Assembly: GCF_004027225.2 (NCBI RefSeq)
Contig: NC_044297.2
Coordinates: forward strand, 4,856,047-4,920,046
From: Strigops habroptila
Taxonomy: Eukaryota > Chordata > Aves > Psittaciformes > Psittacidae
Direction of reading: 5' to 3'
Length of the DNA stretch: 64,000 nucleotides
A program made the translations under genes and the position numbers. Numbering within the stretch: the stretch's first letter is position 1; the number at the start of each line of letters is the position of its first letter. This document shows positions 14,865 through 27,300 of this stretch, one piece after another. Below the pieces are notes generated by a model that worked only from the letters and a program-made list of their open reading frames with translations, did not search any database and was not told the origin of the DNA.

Positions 14865-16979
14865 TCAGACACATGCCCTGCGTTTCATCCCCTCCTCCCT
14901 CCCCGCTCTGCCTCACGCTTGTTCATGTGAGATGAGGCTTCTTCCTTTTTTTGCTCCCCTTCTTCCTTTCCCCTTTCTCCCTCTCCAGCCTTTGCAAGCG
15001 AAGCTTCCAGATCCAACCGACCGAGAGCGCACACAGGCACCGCCAGCCTGGCTTGGGGGGCTCTCACCCTCGGCACTGGCCTCCCACCCATTCCCAGAGG
15101 GGAGGTTTGCTCCCAGCTAAGAGCAGCAAAGGAGAAACTCATCACGTGTCCAGGAGGATCAGGAGCCATCGGGTTTGGGAAGGCTCCCAGCATCTCCAAC
15201 CTTCCCGGATACTCCCAAGAGAGAGGTTGGTGCTGTGGGTGCTGCGAAGCCGATGCAAAGCATCCGTATCCCGTGAGGTGTAACACCCTTTGCCTGCTCA
15301 AAGCCCCCTAAATCAGCCAGAATGAACTCACCACAGCATTAAGACAGGGATTTATGTGGTTTCCAGGAGGAAAAGCAGGGAGGAGATTGAACCAAAGGGG
15401 AAAAGGACAAAAAAAAACCACCTCACATCCCAATTGCTTTGAACTTCCCAAAACCACAGATCTCTTCCCCCTCATCACCCCCTCCTGGCCCCGGCCTCCC
15501 GAGCTGCTATAATAAACCACCAGCGCAAAGGCTCAGTGAGCTAAAGCACCCGGTAACGATGGCAACGGAGCGTGGGGACCACGGCCGCAGCGCCCCAAAC
15601 CCGCCTGGCAAGGACTTCCCAATGTTAGCACCTCCCTCCCGTGCGCAGGCTCCCTGAGCACACCTGAGCTACACCAGCCCGGAGGAGACGGCACGTGAGA
15701 GGGCTCTGCACCGAGCAGCATCGGGCCACAGGGCAAGCGTAGGCAGAGGCGGGTGGCACCGATCCAGGCCGCTTTAGGTGCCAGTGCTTAGACATCGGCT
15801 GGTCCCAAGGCAAAAGTTCTCTGAGCAGTTGCCTCATCCCCTCCATCCTTTGGGATGCGGGGAATTCTATCTGCTGAGGGCATTGAAAACTGGGAATTGC
15901 CACCTCCTTGGGCGCTGCCCGGTGCAAAGGAGTCAGGGCAGGTTGTCTCCTTCCCCATTAGCCCCTGGATATTTGTTTCCATCTCACACATCCCCCTCCG
16001 CCACTGCCCCTGCTCTTCCCAGGATCAGCTTTGCTCTATGGGACCAGGAGATCTCTGGGGGGACCATGGAGCTTCGCTGCAGTTATTTTTAGGGCCAGCC
16101 ATGCTCCCAAGCGGGCCAAGCTCATTCAGATGGTGGGGAGAAGGCACATGGAGATGACAACTGCGGGTGGCTGTTTGCATGCTCATCCTGCACCCAGCCG
16201 AGCACAGGGGGAAGTCTGGTGCTCCAAGGGAATTAAGGGCTAAATCCTAACAGGATCAGTGCCTGCGTGGAGGAGAGGAAGAGGGGGACAGCAGCAGGCA
16301 TGAAATATGGGCTTGGAATAAAGCAGAAGCACAGTGGGGAGCTCCCATCACCCCTGGAGGGGGCTGAGCCTCTTTGCAGGGACAATTCCAGCAGCACCAC
16401 GTAGCCACCTCCGCAACCACCTTCCCCCCGTCTCTCCAAAACCCACCAGAGAGCAAGAAATAACCCGAGATGCCAAAACATCAGAGATCGCCCCTCAGGA
16501 AAAGCCTTTCCCTGTGGAGCAGGGACGCTCCAGCCAGCGGCAGCCCCCCCGGCACCGCTGTCCCTGTGCACCGCAGCCCCCAACCCAAACCACGGGCACC
16601 CAATTCACCCCAAGGAGACCCCCCAGAATCGCTCCTTCCAGGCTGCCCAGCCCGCGGTTGCCAAGGCAACTGCACCATCACCCCCGGACCGTCGCCTAGC
16701 AACTCCCAGGCTAAAAAATCCTCCATCCCGCACCTCGCGAGCGGAGGAGAAGCCCCAAACCGTGGGGGAAACCGCCCCAAAACGGCAGCAACGCACAAAA
16801 ATAACGCGGCCCGCCCCGGGACCCACCGACCGGCAGCCGTGGGGTGGGGGGGAGACGTGGCCCGGAGGAAGGAGCCGGGGCTGTGCAGGCCGCGATGGGA
16901 GGGAGCGGGGCCCCGAGCGGGGCTGCGGCACCGACGGGCCCGGCCGCGGCACCGGGGACCCGGAGCACCGGGAGCGGGG

Positions 16980-17420
16980 CATTGCGATGGGGCCGGGGAT
17001 GCTCGGAGCATCCAGATTGGGTGTGCAGGACATTGCAAAGCGGCTGAGGAGCACCGGGACTGGGTGCGGGGCTTTACAAAGGGGATGGGGATGCTCGGAG
17101 CACCCATATTGGGAGTGCGGAGCATTGTAACGAGGCTGAGGAGCAACGGGAGTAAGAGCGGGGCATTGCAATAGGGCCAGTGATGCCCGGAAGACCCACA
17201 TCGAGGATGTGGGGCATTGCGATGGGGCCGAGGGCCCTCGGAGCACCCATATCGGGGGTGCGGGGCATTGCAAGGGGCCGGAGGTGCTCGGAGCACCCAT
17301 ATCGGGGGTGGGACATCTCAAGGAGGCTGGGTTAGAGCCAGGCCGGGGGTGGGGGGCACAGCAATGAAGCCGGGGGTGCTCGGTACACCCAGGCCGGGAC
17401 GCGGGGCACTGCAAGGCGGC
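16980..17420. repeat. GC-rich minisatellite, unit about 40-55 bases
   Basis: Recurring blocks of the form GGGGATGCTCGGAGCACCC, ATATCGGGGGTGCGGGGCAT and TGCAAGGGGCC repeat at least seven times with drift, just downstream of the CpG-island exon on the transcribed strand. Confidence 0.75.
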
Positions 17421-17528
17421 GGCGGGTGCAGCGGGACGGGGCCGGGCCCTCGCTGTCCCCCGCGGCGGGGCAGGATGCGCAGAGCGGGGCTCGGGAAGCG
17501 GCGGGGGGGGGAGGTCCCCGGTACTTAC

Positions 17529-17700
17529 ACCAACACAGACGAAGCGGCGGCTCCCAGGGGCCGGGGCCGGGCTCGCCCCTCCGGACATGGCCACGGCGCA
17601 GGTTGCGCGGCTCGGCTCGGCGAGGCTCGGCGCTGCGCTGCGCGGCTCAGGGCCTGGGGCGGGGGGGCCCATGCCGGCACCTCGGCCGCCCCGCTCTCAG
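17529..17700 (-). other. RHOBTB2: Candidate first exon of RHOBTB2 (CpG-island form)
   Basis: The exon ends at 17529 before a perfect GTAAGT donor; the upper limit is a guess. If the start site lies above 17588 it includes an ATG (17586-17588) opening a short upstream ORF (MSGGASPAPAPG…). Joined to 14550, that ORF stops just inside the main coding sequence, out of frame with it. Confidence 0.5.
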
Positions 17701-20509
17701 CATCCGCGGCCCGCTTCGCTGCGCGGAGCCCTGCGCGGAGCCTTGCGCGGACGAGCCCTGCGCGCTGCAGTCGCGGCCGCCCCGCCTTTCATTCACAAAA
17801 AACAACCGGCCCCACCGAGGCCCCGCCCCCGGCCCCCCGCCGCCGCCCATTGGCTGAGAGAGACCGGGGGGGGTACTCCTGGGGGGCTGCGGGACCCACC
17901 TCCTGCCCCCTGCCCTCCCTCGCAGGGGTCTTCATCCTGCCCCTCAGCATCTGCACCACATGGGGTCCCTTGTCCTGCCACCCCAGTCCTGCCCTTCATA
18001 GGGACCCCAATCCTGTCCCCCACAATCCTGCCCCACATGGGGACCCCCATCTTGCCCCCTAGTTTTGCCCTGGATGGGTCTCCATCCTGTCCCTAACCCA
18101 CACCTGTGTGGGCCTCCGGCCCTATACCCCCATCCCACCCTCCATCATCTGCTGCATCCAGCCCCCATCCTCTCCCTGCATTCCACCTCCATCCTCCCTT
18201 GTCTCCCTGCACTCCTGCTGCTGGGAAGGGGCGCATCCTCTGCCTGCCCCCTCCTTGGACCTCCTTTCCCCCCTAACCCTTGGTGGAGGGGGGCTACACA
18301 GGTTCTTCCAGCCCCCCAGCTCCCAGCCAGGCCATGTGTGGTGCTGGTGCTGCTGCCAGGCCAATGGTCCAGCTGAGGATGGGGCTGCACCAGAGAAGCC
18401 CCCTCATGTGGCTACTCACAAGCCCCAGACACCCCCTGCCCCGAGCACCCCGGGCTGTTCTCTGTGTGTGTGGGGCAGATGTGACCCATCCATCCACACT
18501 CTCCAGCGCAGGCCGCACGCTGCAGTGCTGCCCTTGAACCCCAGCCTGTAGCGCTCCTCACAGCCCCCTCCTCACCCCACAGCCCCCCCCAGGGCTGCCC
18601 CAAACCCCCAGCTCAGGGCACATAAAAGCCCAGAGTCATCTCTGCAGCGCGGCTGCCGGGAAGGCGTCCGGCCCCGCTGCCTTGACCCCGTACATCCGCA
18701 TCATGTGATGCTTCGCCATCCTTTCCCAAGGCTTTCGGCCGCCTTTCCCCCCCCTCTTCCCGGCGCTGGGTTAAGCTCAGCCTCCCGCTCCCCTCCCGCT
18801 CCCCTTCCGCTCCCCCCAGGCCGCCGGCAGCCCGTGGCACTGATGCAACACCGCGTCAGCCGGCGTCAAACCCCGGCGCTCGCCTCAGCTCGCAGCTCCA
18901 GCAGCCCCCGTCCTGCTCCCCATCGCAGCCCCACATCACTCCCCGCCTCACCTAACTCGCAGGACGGGGATCTCTCTCTCCATAGCAGAAGGAGATGGAG
19001 TCGCTTATTGGGGAAGGGGGGAGCCCTTTTGGGTCTGAGCCGGGCATAGGCAGCTCCCGGTGCTGCCTCCGAGCCCACGCCGGCACCGTGAGCCAGCGGA
19101 GAAGCTTTTGGCTTCACGGGGAAGCTGTTTAGTGCCCTGCAACGGGAGCTGCGAGCAGCCAAGCCGCAGCTTCGAGCTTTCTCCTGCTTGGAGTGGGTCA
19201 CGGGGAAGGAACACGTAAGGCTGGTTTGCCAGCCGCATGATTTGGCTTATTTGCTCTCTTGTAGCAGGTGCTTAATTGTGGCATAAAGAGTTCCCGGCAG
19301 CTTTCTGGGCAGCCGAATCCCGCCTGCGCCCTCCCTGCCAGGCACAACAAAAGCACAATTGTCACTCGCGGGGCTCTGGAGCTCACCCAGGCCCTTTTCC
19401 CGGCAGAAGCAGCAGAGACACGGTGGTGGGAGGCACCGGGGAGGGCTCCGGGCACAGGAATGGGCTCCGGAGCATCTCCATGGGAGGAGAAACACGTGTC
19501 TCAGCTGATGCGCTGCATCCCGCTGCTCCCCAGGGAGCCCACGCTGTGGCACAGCATGGCATGGTTGCCCATGGCACGGATGCCAGCCCCCAGCACCGCT
19601 GCCCCTGTCAGGGCTGTGATTCCAAGCCTGTTCTCTCCCTGCTCCCATGGCTCTCTCTGATTTCAGCCTCTTGAACTTGTCCCAGAGGGCTCCCATCTGC
19701 CCAGCTCCACAATCACCCTCATTCTCAGGCACAGAGCTCCAGACCCGATGCTGAGCGCTGGGGGGGGACCACACCAGAGAGCTCGCACTGCTAAGCACCC
19801 CATAGCATCCTCCTCCCTCCATCTCCCCCTCCCCAACAAGGAATGAAGAAGCTCTGCGGGCATCAGAAACATCAGCAGACATTGCTCCAGCCATTGGCAG
19901 CCTTGGGGTAAAGGTCGGACTTGATGATCTTAAAGGTCTTTTCTAGCCTGGTTGGTTCCATGATTCCATGTCCTCCCTGGTAAACTTTATGACTCTATTT
20001 AATGCCGGGAGCATTCCCATCCCCTCCCGGGTGCTCCCTGTGTGTCTGCGCAGCCTCGCTGGGGGTCAGCATGCTGGCTGCACCACTGCCTCCCTGACAG
20101 ATGCAGGGATGCAAGCCCATTTCCCTTTTGCTCCTTGGAGCAGCCCTGCAGCCACTGGAGCCACGAGAGGGCTGCCCACCCAGTGCCCCCCGCCCTGGTC
20201 CCCACATAAAGCTGAGCTCAGCAGTATTCACCTTGCAGAGGGCAAGACCAAGGCAACGCATCCCTCGCGGGCAGCACCCTGGGAACAGTGGACTTCAGAG
20301 GGAAGAGACCCCGATACCCCCCAGCAGCCCCCGCTGCTGTGGACCTGCCTTTGCCTTGCTCTGCCCTAAACCCTGCTGTGGGTTTTCTGCCTTCTCCATG
20401 CGGGAATGAAGGCGGCGTGGTGGCGTGTGGCTGAGGGGAGCAAAGAGCAAAGTCCCCCGCAGAAAGTGGCTGGAGGAAGAGTGCTTGAGGAGGATCAGAG
20501 GGTACTTAC
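17701..20509 (-). other. CpG-island flank and long-form intron
   Basis: The first part is the upstream side of the CpG island. 17930-18080 has imperfect repeats of a CCTGCCCCACATGGGGACCC type. From 18100 to 20500 I see one short CR1 tail (19911-19970) and no exon. For the long RHOBTB2 form this is intron; for the short form it is upstream flank. Confidence 0.45.
19911..19970 (+). repeat. CR1 LINE 3' tail fragment
   Basis: GGACTTGATGATCTTAAAGG followed by the TTCCATGATTCCATG type end typical of a CR1 3' terminus. Confidence 0.75.
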
Positions 20510-20587
20510 AGGCTGTGGGCCATGGCAGTCATCCTCCCGGCGGGGCTGCCTTTCCCTTGGGTTTCCATCTCTTTCTCCCGGCAGACC
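20510..20587 (-). CDS. RHOBTB2: RHOBTB2 alternative first coding exon (N-terminal extension)
   Basis: On the minus strand, CCTTCAG at 20594-20588 precedes the exon and a GTAAGT donor follows it (20509-20504). Coding part 20568-20510: the ATG at 20566-20568 has a good context (G at -3 and +4) and opens METQGKGSPAGR…AHS, leaving in phase 2. That is exactly the phase needed to read through SQL into [10 protein letters not shown] at 14540, giving 23 extra residues. Human RHOBTB2 is known to have a longer isoform with a comparable N-terminal addition, so this is probably its counterpart; I did not align them. Confidence 0.75.
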
Positions 20588-23479
20588 CTGAAGGGGAAGG
20601 GCAGAAGGGCTCTGTGAAAACACCCCACGCATGGACTCGCATCCCAAAGCCACCCCCTGCGCTCTCGTCCCACTACCCAGGGCACAGAAAGCCCGCTCTC
20701 AGACACAAGGTTTGCTCTCCCCATGCCACCGCCTTCACCACACAAAGCAGCTGAGGGGGAGAGGCACAGACCCATGCAACAGGCATGCACGGACCCATCC
20801 CTTCCACTGAAGCCCAGCAAGAGCCTCCTCTCAGCCCCAGTGGTCAGGGGGTCCCCCAGTCCCCGTTCCCTGCTCCAAGCACCTTACCCTGGGACTAGGA
20901 GCTTCCCCTGCAGCCACATGCAGCCCGGGCAGTGCCTGGTGCCACCACCAAGCACGTTTGCCTTGGCCAAGGCTCCGGAGCAAGGCAGGGCAGTGGGGCT
21001 GTCCCCTCCTTCTCTGGCACTGCATCACCCGCGCCTGCACACGTCAGGCTGGAGCAGAGTCCAGGCTGGGCTTTGATCCCGGCAAAACCAGTGGATGCCT
21101 GGCTCCTGCTGGGAATGGGGTTCAGAGACCCACCGTGGTGCTGGGTCCTTCTCTGGATCCAGCCAGGAAGAGCAATGAGAGTCAGCCGCACAATGTGCTG
21201 CTCTGAAAACCCCCAAATCTGCTTTTCTCGCTGGGGGATGCTACAAGGGATCTGTAGCATCCCCCAGGCTGTTGCCCCAGGCATCCGTGCAGGCTCCATC
21301 AGCCTTCCCTCACCAGGAAGGGAGGTGGCAGCTCACAAAAATGTTGTTTATGGGCTTAATATCCATATGGACCCAGCAGGCAGGAGAAGAGTCCATCCAG
21401 CACCCTGCCAAAATGGCAAACCCCAATCCCCATGGATGTGCCTCCACGGGCTGGGAAGGAGAGTCCAGGAAACTGGAGGGGAAGGTCAAAAACAAGCAAA
21501 AAGAGCATTTCTGCACCTTTCATCTCATGTCTTGCCACGGCAACAGGGTCTATCTCCGAGCCAGGAGATGGGATGCTCTGGAAAACCACTGCATATGCAT
21601 CCTCTGACCCAGCTACACGCCTGGCTCCCGTCTGTCAGCCCTGAAACAGGGCACCTGATAGGCCACGGGTGATAACTCATCCTGCCATCGACACCATGCA
21701 GGATCCCAGGGATTCATCACTCCCTCTATCAATATTTAAACCCAGAAGGAGCCATTTTACTCCTGTTTAATGCAACATGTTCTCCAAGCAAAGCATCCTC
21801 CCTCTAGCAGGGCTGATAAACATCTGGGGCTCTCCACACACACCTAGAAACGGGGCCCAGGGCACAAGTGAAGGTCTCAGCTCGCGTGTGCTGGATTCCT
21901 GCACCCTCCAGCCGGGATGTATTGGATTTACCACACTAAGTGAGATGAAATCCCAGCTCCTGCTGCTCCTCCAGCTGCTTCCCATGGCCTCAGCCAGGTT
22001 TGGGGATGCAGGGCCGGCCCCATGCTCACAGGAGGGCTGCAGCTGCAGCCGGGAGCGCTCAAGAGCTTGGGATGCTCCATGCAGCATTCACAGTTTCACC
22101 CAGCATCAGGAGCTGCTGACACCTCGTGAAAACACCGCGAAAAGCTGCTATTTGGGGAAAGTTCCTCTTGTAACGGTGCATCCTGTGGCTTCGCTGCTTC
22201 CCTTTTCTCCTGCTTCTCCTGCTATGGGAAGGGCTGCAAAACCAGGCTGGTAACACCGCCAGCGAGCCCGGGCTTGTCATCAGGGAGGGAAAATACCCCC
22301 CCCACACCCTACCCCCAAGGAATTCATTCTCATATGGCACCCAGGGAGCTGCTATGGGTGCAGGGGGGGCTGCCTGCCTTGCTGCAGCTTGGGGACCGAT
22401 GCTCAGAGAGAATGGGGAAAGTGGGACCTTCCTGGGTCTTGTCCCATGGCGCAGGGCTGGGGGGGTGAGGTTGGGGGTGCTGTTATCTCCATCTTAAGAA
22501 AGGATAATTAAAAACTCAAAGAAGAAGGAGTCTGTTTCTAAGCAACTGTCTCCAGTGGGGATGGAGAGCAGAGAAAGAACCATTGCTGGGGAGGGAGGAA
22601 ATTTCTGGGGTCCCACAGCCCCCAGCAGGACCTGGGGGTGAGGGATGGAGCAGAAGAGCTGCCTGGGCCCACCTCAGCCACGATGGCTGTTTGAAAGGCA
22701 GGAAAAGAGGGGACATGGAGGTGTCAGACCAGCAGCAGCCAGCGCTGAGGCAGGGCAGAGGGTCATGGGTGGGAGCATCACCCCCTTTCCCCACCACAGC
22801 CCATGGGAGAGCATCTGCACCTCGTGTCCCTGCTTGTGGAACAGCACCCGAGCCCCAAAACCACTTCCTGCCCCAACGGCTCCTGGGCAGACGTGTTCCC
22901 CTGCCTGACCGCAGGCAGCACGAGCCAGGCCGGCAGCGCTGGCTGCAGGGACGCCCTTGACTACCTGCCAGGGGACATCAACACCCCTTATCGAGGCAGC
23001 AAAGAGCAGCCACGGAGAGCCCCTGGTTTGATCCTTTCCCACGGGACAGCAGGGTGGCATCTGCCCCATAGCGCAAGTCCCTTTGCCCCCACAGCCTGAT
23101 GTCTTCTTGCTCTCTGCCCACAATGGCAACATCAGTTGCACCAGTATGACCCATGGAGCCCCGCTGGGGTCCAACAGCCCAGTTGCCAACAGCTCAAAGG
23201 GGAGTGAAGGGGCAAAGAGGGGATGAGGAGCTGAGAGCATCACCCGCTCCAGAGGGTCTGCACCAGCCGCAGCGCTGCAAACACCCCGCGGTGGCACCTC
23301 AAACCGCCCCAGTGCAGCCCACAGACCCATTCCCAAACCTTCTGTATCCCTCACAGCTTCCCAGCACAGGGAAAACCCCCTCAGCCTCACCGAACCCCGT
23401 CGCTGGGGCTGGGGCCAGCCCTGGCAAAGCCTTGGGGGGGAATAGGGCTGAATGTGCTGGGTGCAGGCGCTGTGGTTAC
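20588..23479 (-). other. Intron of the long RHOBTB2 transcript
   Basis: No CR1 copy and no further exon is recognised. Mixed GC-rich sequence. Confidence 0.4.
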
Positions 23480-23550
23480 CTGCGAGCTCCGGCTCGGCTC
23501 CGTCCGCAGTGATCCCCTCCGGTCCCTTCGCTTCCCCAAGGTGCCAACTG
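23480..23550 (-). other. RHOBTB2: Candidate non-coding first exon of the long RHOBTB2 transcript
   Basis: The minus-strand exon ends GAGCTCGCAG before a GTAACC donor (23479-23474). Its 5' limit is inferred about 25-30 bases below the TATA box at 23571-23578. Confidence 0.5.
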
Positions 23551-23570
23551 GCCAGGGCAGGGAGGACCCA

Positions 23571-23578
23571 TTTTTATA
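23571..23578 (-). promoter_or_regulatory. RHOBTB2: TATA box of the upstream RHOBTB2 promoter
   Basis: TATAAAAA on the minus strand in a G/C-rich surround, the right distance above a candidate exon with a good donor. Inference from spacing. Confidence 0.5.
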
Positions 23579-24148
23579 CGCTCGCCCATGTGATCCAAAC
23601 AAATGCCCTAAGGATGAGTTTTTGCACTGACACAAATAAAGGGGCCGGGACTAAAACCTGTTGGACCACAATCCGAGCTCCACAGACGGGAATTTTCCAC
23701 TCTGGGTGCGCCGGCGGCACGCGCCAGGGCCCGCTCCCCATCATCCCGCTTCCCCACGCTCCCATAGCGTTCCAGACTTATTCCTAAATGCTTCCAGCAT
23801 CGCAGCTGGAGAAAATGGACCTGGATGGAGGGAGGGATGGATGGGAAGTGGGAAGGAATGTGTTTAAGCTGTTGATTCCATCTGAATTCTGCAAATCACT
23901 TGCTGTTTCTCCCATGGTCTGTGGAAGAAAACACAGCAGAAGATGCCAGCCAGGGTGAGACATGAGGGGAAATCCTTTGCCCCTGGAAAACCAAACTCTC
24001 CCTGCAGCCTTGGGGCTTGGCAGTGGCACTTGGGCACAGGCTGGGATGTGCTTTTGGGAGCCACAAGCTGGGGTCCCTCACTGGGATGCTCCTCTGGGAT
24101 GCTGCCGGTGCGGTGCTGGTGACAATGAAGGCAGGTCCCAGGGCAGGG

Positions 24149-24301
24149 TGAGTCAAAGTGACCAGGATGGGAATGGAAAGGGGAGGGCGAGCTTTGGATG
24201 AGCAGCGGTGAGTCAATGGGAACCAAGGGACCAGGGAAATGGCCACAGGCAATGGCAAGGTGTTTAGAAGGGGTGATTCAGTGGGACCAGCTGGTGAGTC
24301 A
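24149..24301. promoter_or_regulatory. Cluster of AP-1-like sites
   Basis: TGAGTCA occurs at 24149-24155, 24209-24215 and 24295-24301, with TGATTCA at 24274-24280. Two copies share the longer context GGTGAGTCAATGGGA. The cluster lies 0.57-0.73 kb upstream of the TATA box, taking the minus strand as transcribed. Confidence 0.45.
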
Positions 24302-27300
24302 ATGGGAAAGGAGGGAGCTGATGGGTGATGGGCTGCAGGTGCGCACCAGGCTTAAAAAGAGGCAGGAGGAGCCCCCAGTATTGACCCAGCTCTGTTCAGG
24401 CTGCTCTTCTTGGAGGGAGCTGGAGGATACCTTCTGCAGGTACAGATGCAGCTGATAACAAGCAGGAACGTGCTCTGCAGCACATGCACGATGGGTTTTG
24501 CTGGTCAGGTCTTGCCTCACCTTATAATGGAGCTGCTGTTGTGCCCCAGGCACCTCTGGTGCTGCGTGTGGCTGGCACCCAGGGCTTGCTCGCACCTCCA
24601 GCATGTCCTTACCAGCGGCAGCTGTTTGCCCTGGCCTGAATGAAGCTGGAAAGGGAAGTGAGGGGCGTTTTTATGGCTGATTTGGTGGCAGGTTCTAAGA
24701 AGGTTCCTTTTTGCTGGGTCATGGAGCAAGGAAAATGTTCCCAGCCTGGAGCAATGCCTGGTTTGGAGCTGCTTGTTGTGTGGAGCATCCTGAGAACAGC
24801 CTTGAGTTCTGCAGAGTGCAGTGTGAGCCCATGTCTTGGATGTGGGGGTCACCCTGGGGGGGGCTCAGCCTTTCCCTCTGCATCCTGCCCCGTGCTCAGC
24901 CCTGAGCCAGCTCCAGCCTCAGCCCTGCCAAGGAGCTGCTGTGGGGCTGGGGCTGTGCCAGGCCTGCCTGGGCACAGGCTCCCCTCTGCTGCCGCTCTGC
25001 TGGTGCGGGACTGGGGATACTGGTGGTAGGTGGGAATGGAGGGGGCTGGTGTGCTGTGTTTGGGGGCGTCTTGGGCTGTTTCCCATCTTGGTCTGCAGCT
25101 GGTTGCATTGTTGGGGATCTGGGAGCCCTGTTAGCGTGGGGAGCTGCGAACAGGGGTCACTTTGGGGGTCCCCTTCACAGCCAGGGGGCTGGGAGTGGGT
25201 GTTTGGGGAGGGGGGAGCTGGAAAACCCTTTTGGAAGTGGGACCCATGCTCAGGGGTTCCCCCAATCCTGGGTACCTGTGGGAAGCACCCTCACCGCTGT
25301 CCACCCTCAAACAGGCTTTGGGGGGGCCTGGGGTCCCCCTCTGCATGGAGCTGTGATGGGGGCTCAGGCTGGGACTCATCTGAGCCCATTAAACCTGTAC
25401 AGCCCCCGTGGCAGACCAGTTAAACCCGTTTAAGGAAGGGTTAAGCCAGTTTAGTGTGGTTTGGTAGTGTATTGATGCAGAGGTTAATCTGGTGTAAGTG
25501 CCTTGGGGATTTGGACTAATTGAACCCGTCTGTCTCCCTGCTTTGTCTGTGTGATTTACCAGGGTCCATCCAGCCTGTGCTCCCCTCAAAGAGGGAGAAA
25601 ATAGGCTGTGCACTGAAGGGAAGAGCCACATGCAGGCTGAATCCACACGGTGCTATTTATAGGCATCCCTGCTCAGCCGGCCCAAATTCCATGCGGGTCC
25701 CTGTCTCCAGCTGGCAAGGGGTGGGCAGCAGAGTCCTGCCAGCCCATTGCGAGTTGATGGTGCAACTGGTGGGGCCGGGTTTAGCCAGGCCTGAGTCAGA
25801 GCAGAGGATGCTGCTTCCTCATCCCCAGCTCCCCATTAACCTGCTGCCCCAGGGCTTTCCCACGAGCAGCACCCAGCCTGGCCCGTGCCATGGCAGGGAT
25901 GGGGAATGGGTGTTTGTTTATTGCTGGCATCCCCAAAGGGCTGTAATCACAATTAGGGCATCCATGAGGCACGGGGCAAGGTGACACCTTCTTGCTGGGG
26001 TGCAGTGGCCAGGAGAAGCGGAGGGAAGAGAGATGAAGATGCCCGAGTGACCCTTCCATAACCTGGTCCCTGCACCCATCAGTATCCCTGGGGGGCAGGT
26101 TGAGCAGAGGCCACACCTGAGGCTTTCTCAATGCTATATATATGGTGCTGCCGTGTGTCAGCGTCTGCAGCAATGCTCAGTGTCTTCTCCTGTCTCTGGG
26201 AACAGGGTTGGGGGGCCCTCAATGCTAGAGCTGGAGCCAAAGAGGTGCCTCTCAGCGAGGGTGTGAGTGGAAGGATGCGAACGGGGCTAACAGCATTAGG
26301 CAGCAGCCTGGTGAGCAGCGCAGCGCTGCTGGGAGCTGCTGGCTCTGAAGGAAGGAGGCTCTGCACAGCTCTGCCTTGTGACTGCTTAATATAGGCCAAG
26401 TGAAAACACTCTGCCCAAAATAGCAGCCCTTCTCCAGGAAGAGCTGCAGCTCCGGCAGCAGCAGTCACAAGGTGCTTGCTGGTGGCAGGGTGGGCTCTGC
26501 TATGGTGCACTCATGCAAGGGGCTGGATGCCTGCACCAAGGTCACCACCCCAGGCTCTGCATATGATGCAGCCACCCAGTGACACCCCCAAGCCTCCCAC
26601 ATGTGCCATTTGCTGCTCAGGGAGAGGAGTTCATGGGGTGGTCACCCCATCCCTGCTCCATGTGATGCTATGGGTGAAGCTGCTGCTGTTTTGTGCATCG
26701 TGCTTGGGCTCGGGGTGGAGTTGGATGCTGCAGGGGCTGAGGCATGTTCCTGCTTGCAGTGCTGCTGGAGCTGAGGTTTGGGATGGAGCTGGGCTGGCAG
26801 GAGAAGGGGGGGTCCCTGTGTGCTGCTGCCAGGCTTGGGGAGCTGCTCCCAGCCATGTGCTTATTGCCTGGGAAACACTGAATGTTCCTCCTCTCCTGGG
26901 TGCTCCGGTGATGCCCATGAGGGAGAGGGGCTGGTGCTTGGCTCGGGGGGCTCACAGCAGCCCTGGCTCTGCTCTGATACCCAGTTTGTGCTGCACTGCA
27001 TCTTCTGTTGGGATGTGAGCGCAGGAGCCTGCAGGCGCTGCAACTACAAAGGGCAAAAGCATCATGCATCCCCTCTCTGATCCCATAGCGATTCCTGCTC
27101 AGAGGATGCTGCAGGTCTGAACCCCGTTGTGGGGCTCTGACCCTTTCCCCTTGGTCACTCAGGAGCTTTTCTAGCTCTCACCTGAGCAGGTTTGGATTCA
27201 GCTTATTCTAGTTGCATGCAAGCTGAGGGCAGGTTGGGTTTCTGATCGTGTCTTTAACTCCTGATCTTTAGTGGCACTAGGCAGATTCAGGAAAACTGGA

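Larger units (their letters stand above)
16480..17880 (-). promoter_or_regulatory. RHOBTB2: CpG-island promoter of RHOBTB2
   Basis: A dense CpG region upstream of the common coding exon. On the minus strand it holds an Sp1-type GC box (17821-17830) and a CCAAT box (17849-17853), both upstream of a strong donor (GTAAGT at 17528-17523). This is the layout expected for the main TATA-less promoter. The start site is not fixed; roughly 17600-17770 is likely. Confidence 0.7.

Noticed and set aside
16481..17672. Long open frames on both strands of the CpG island
   Set aside because: Proline/arginine-rich, produced by GC-rich minisatellite; only the short first-exon ORF has a plausible splice donor.
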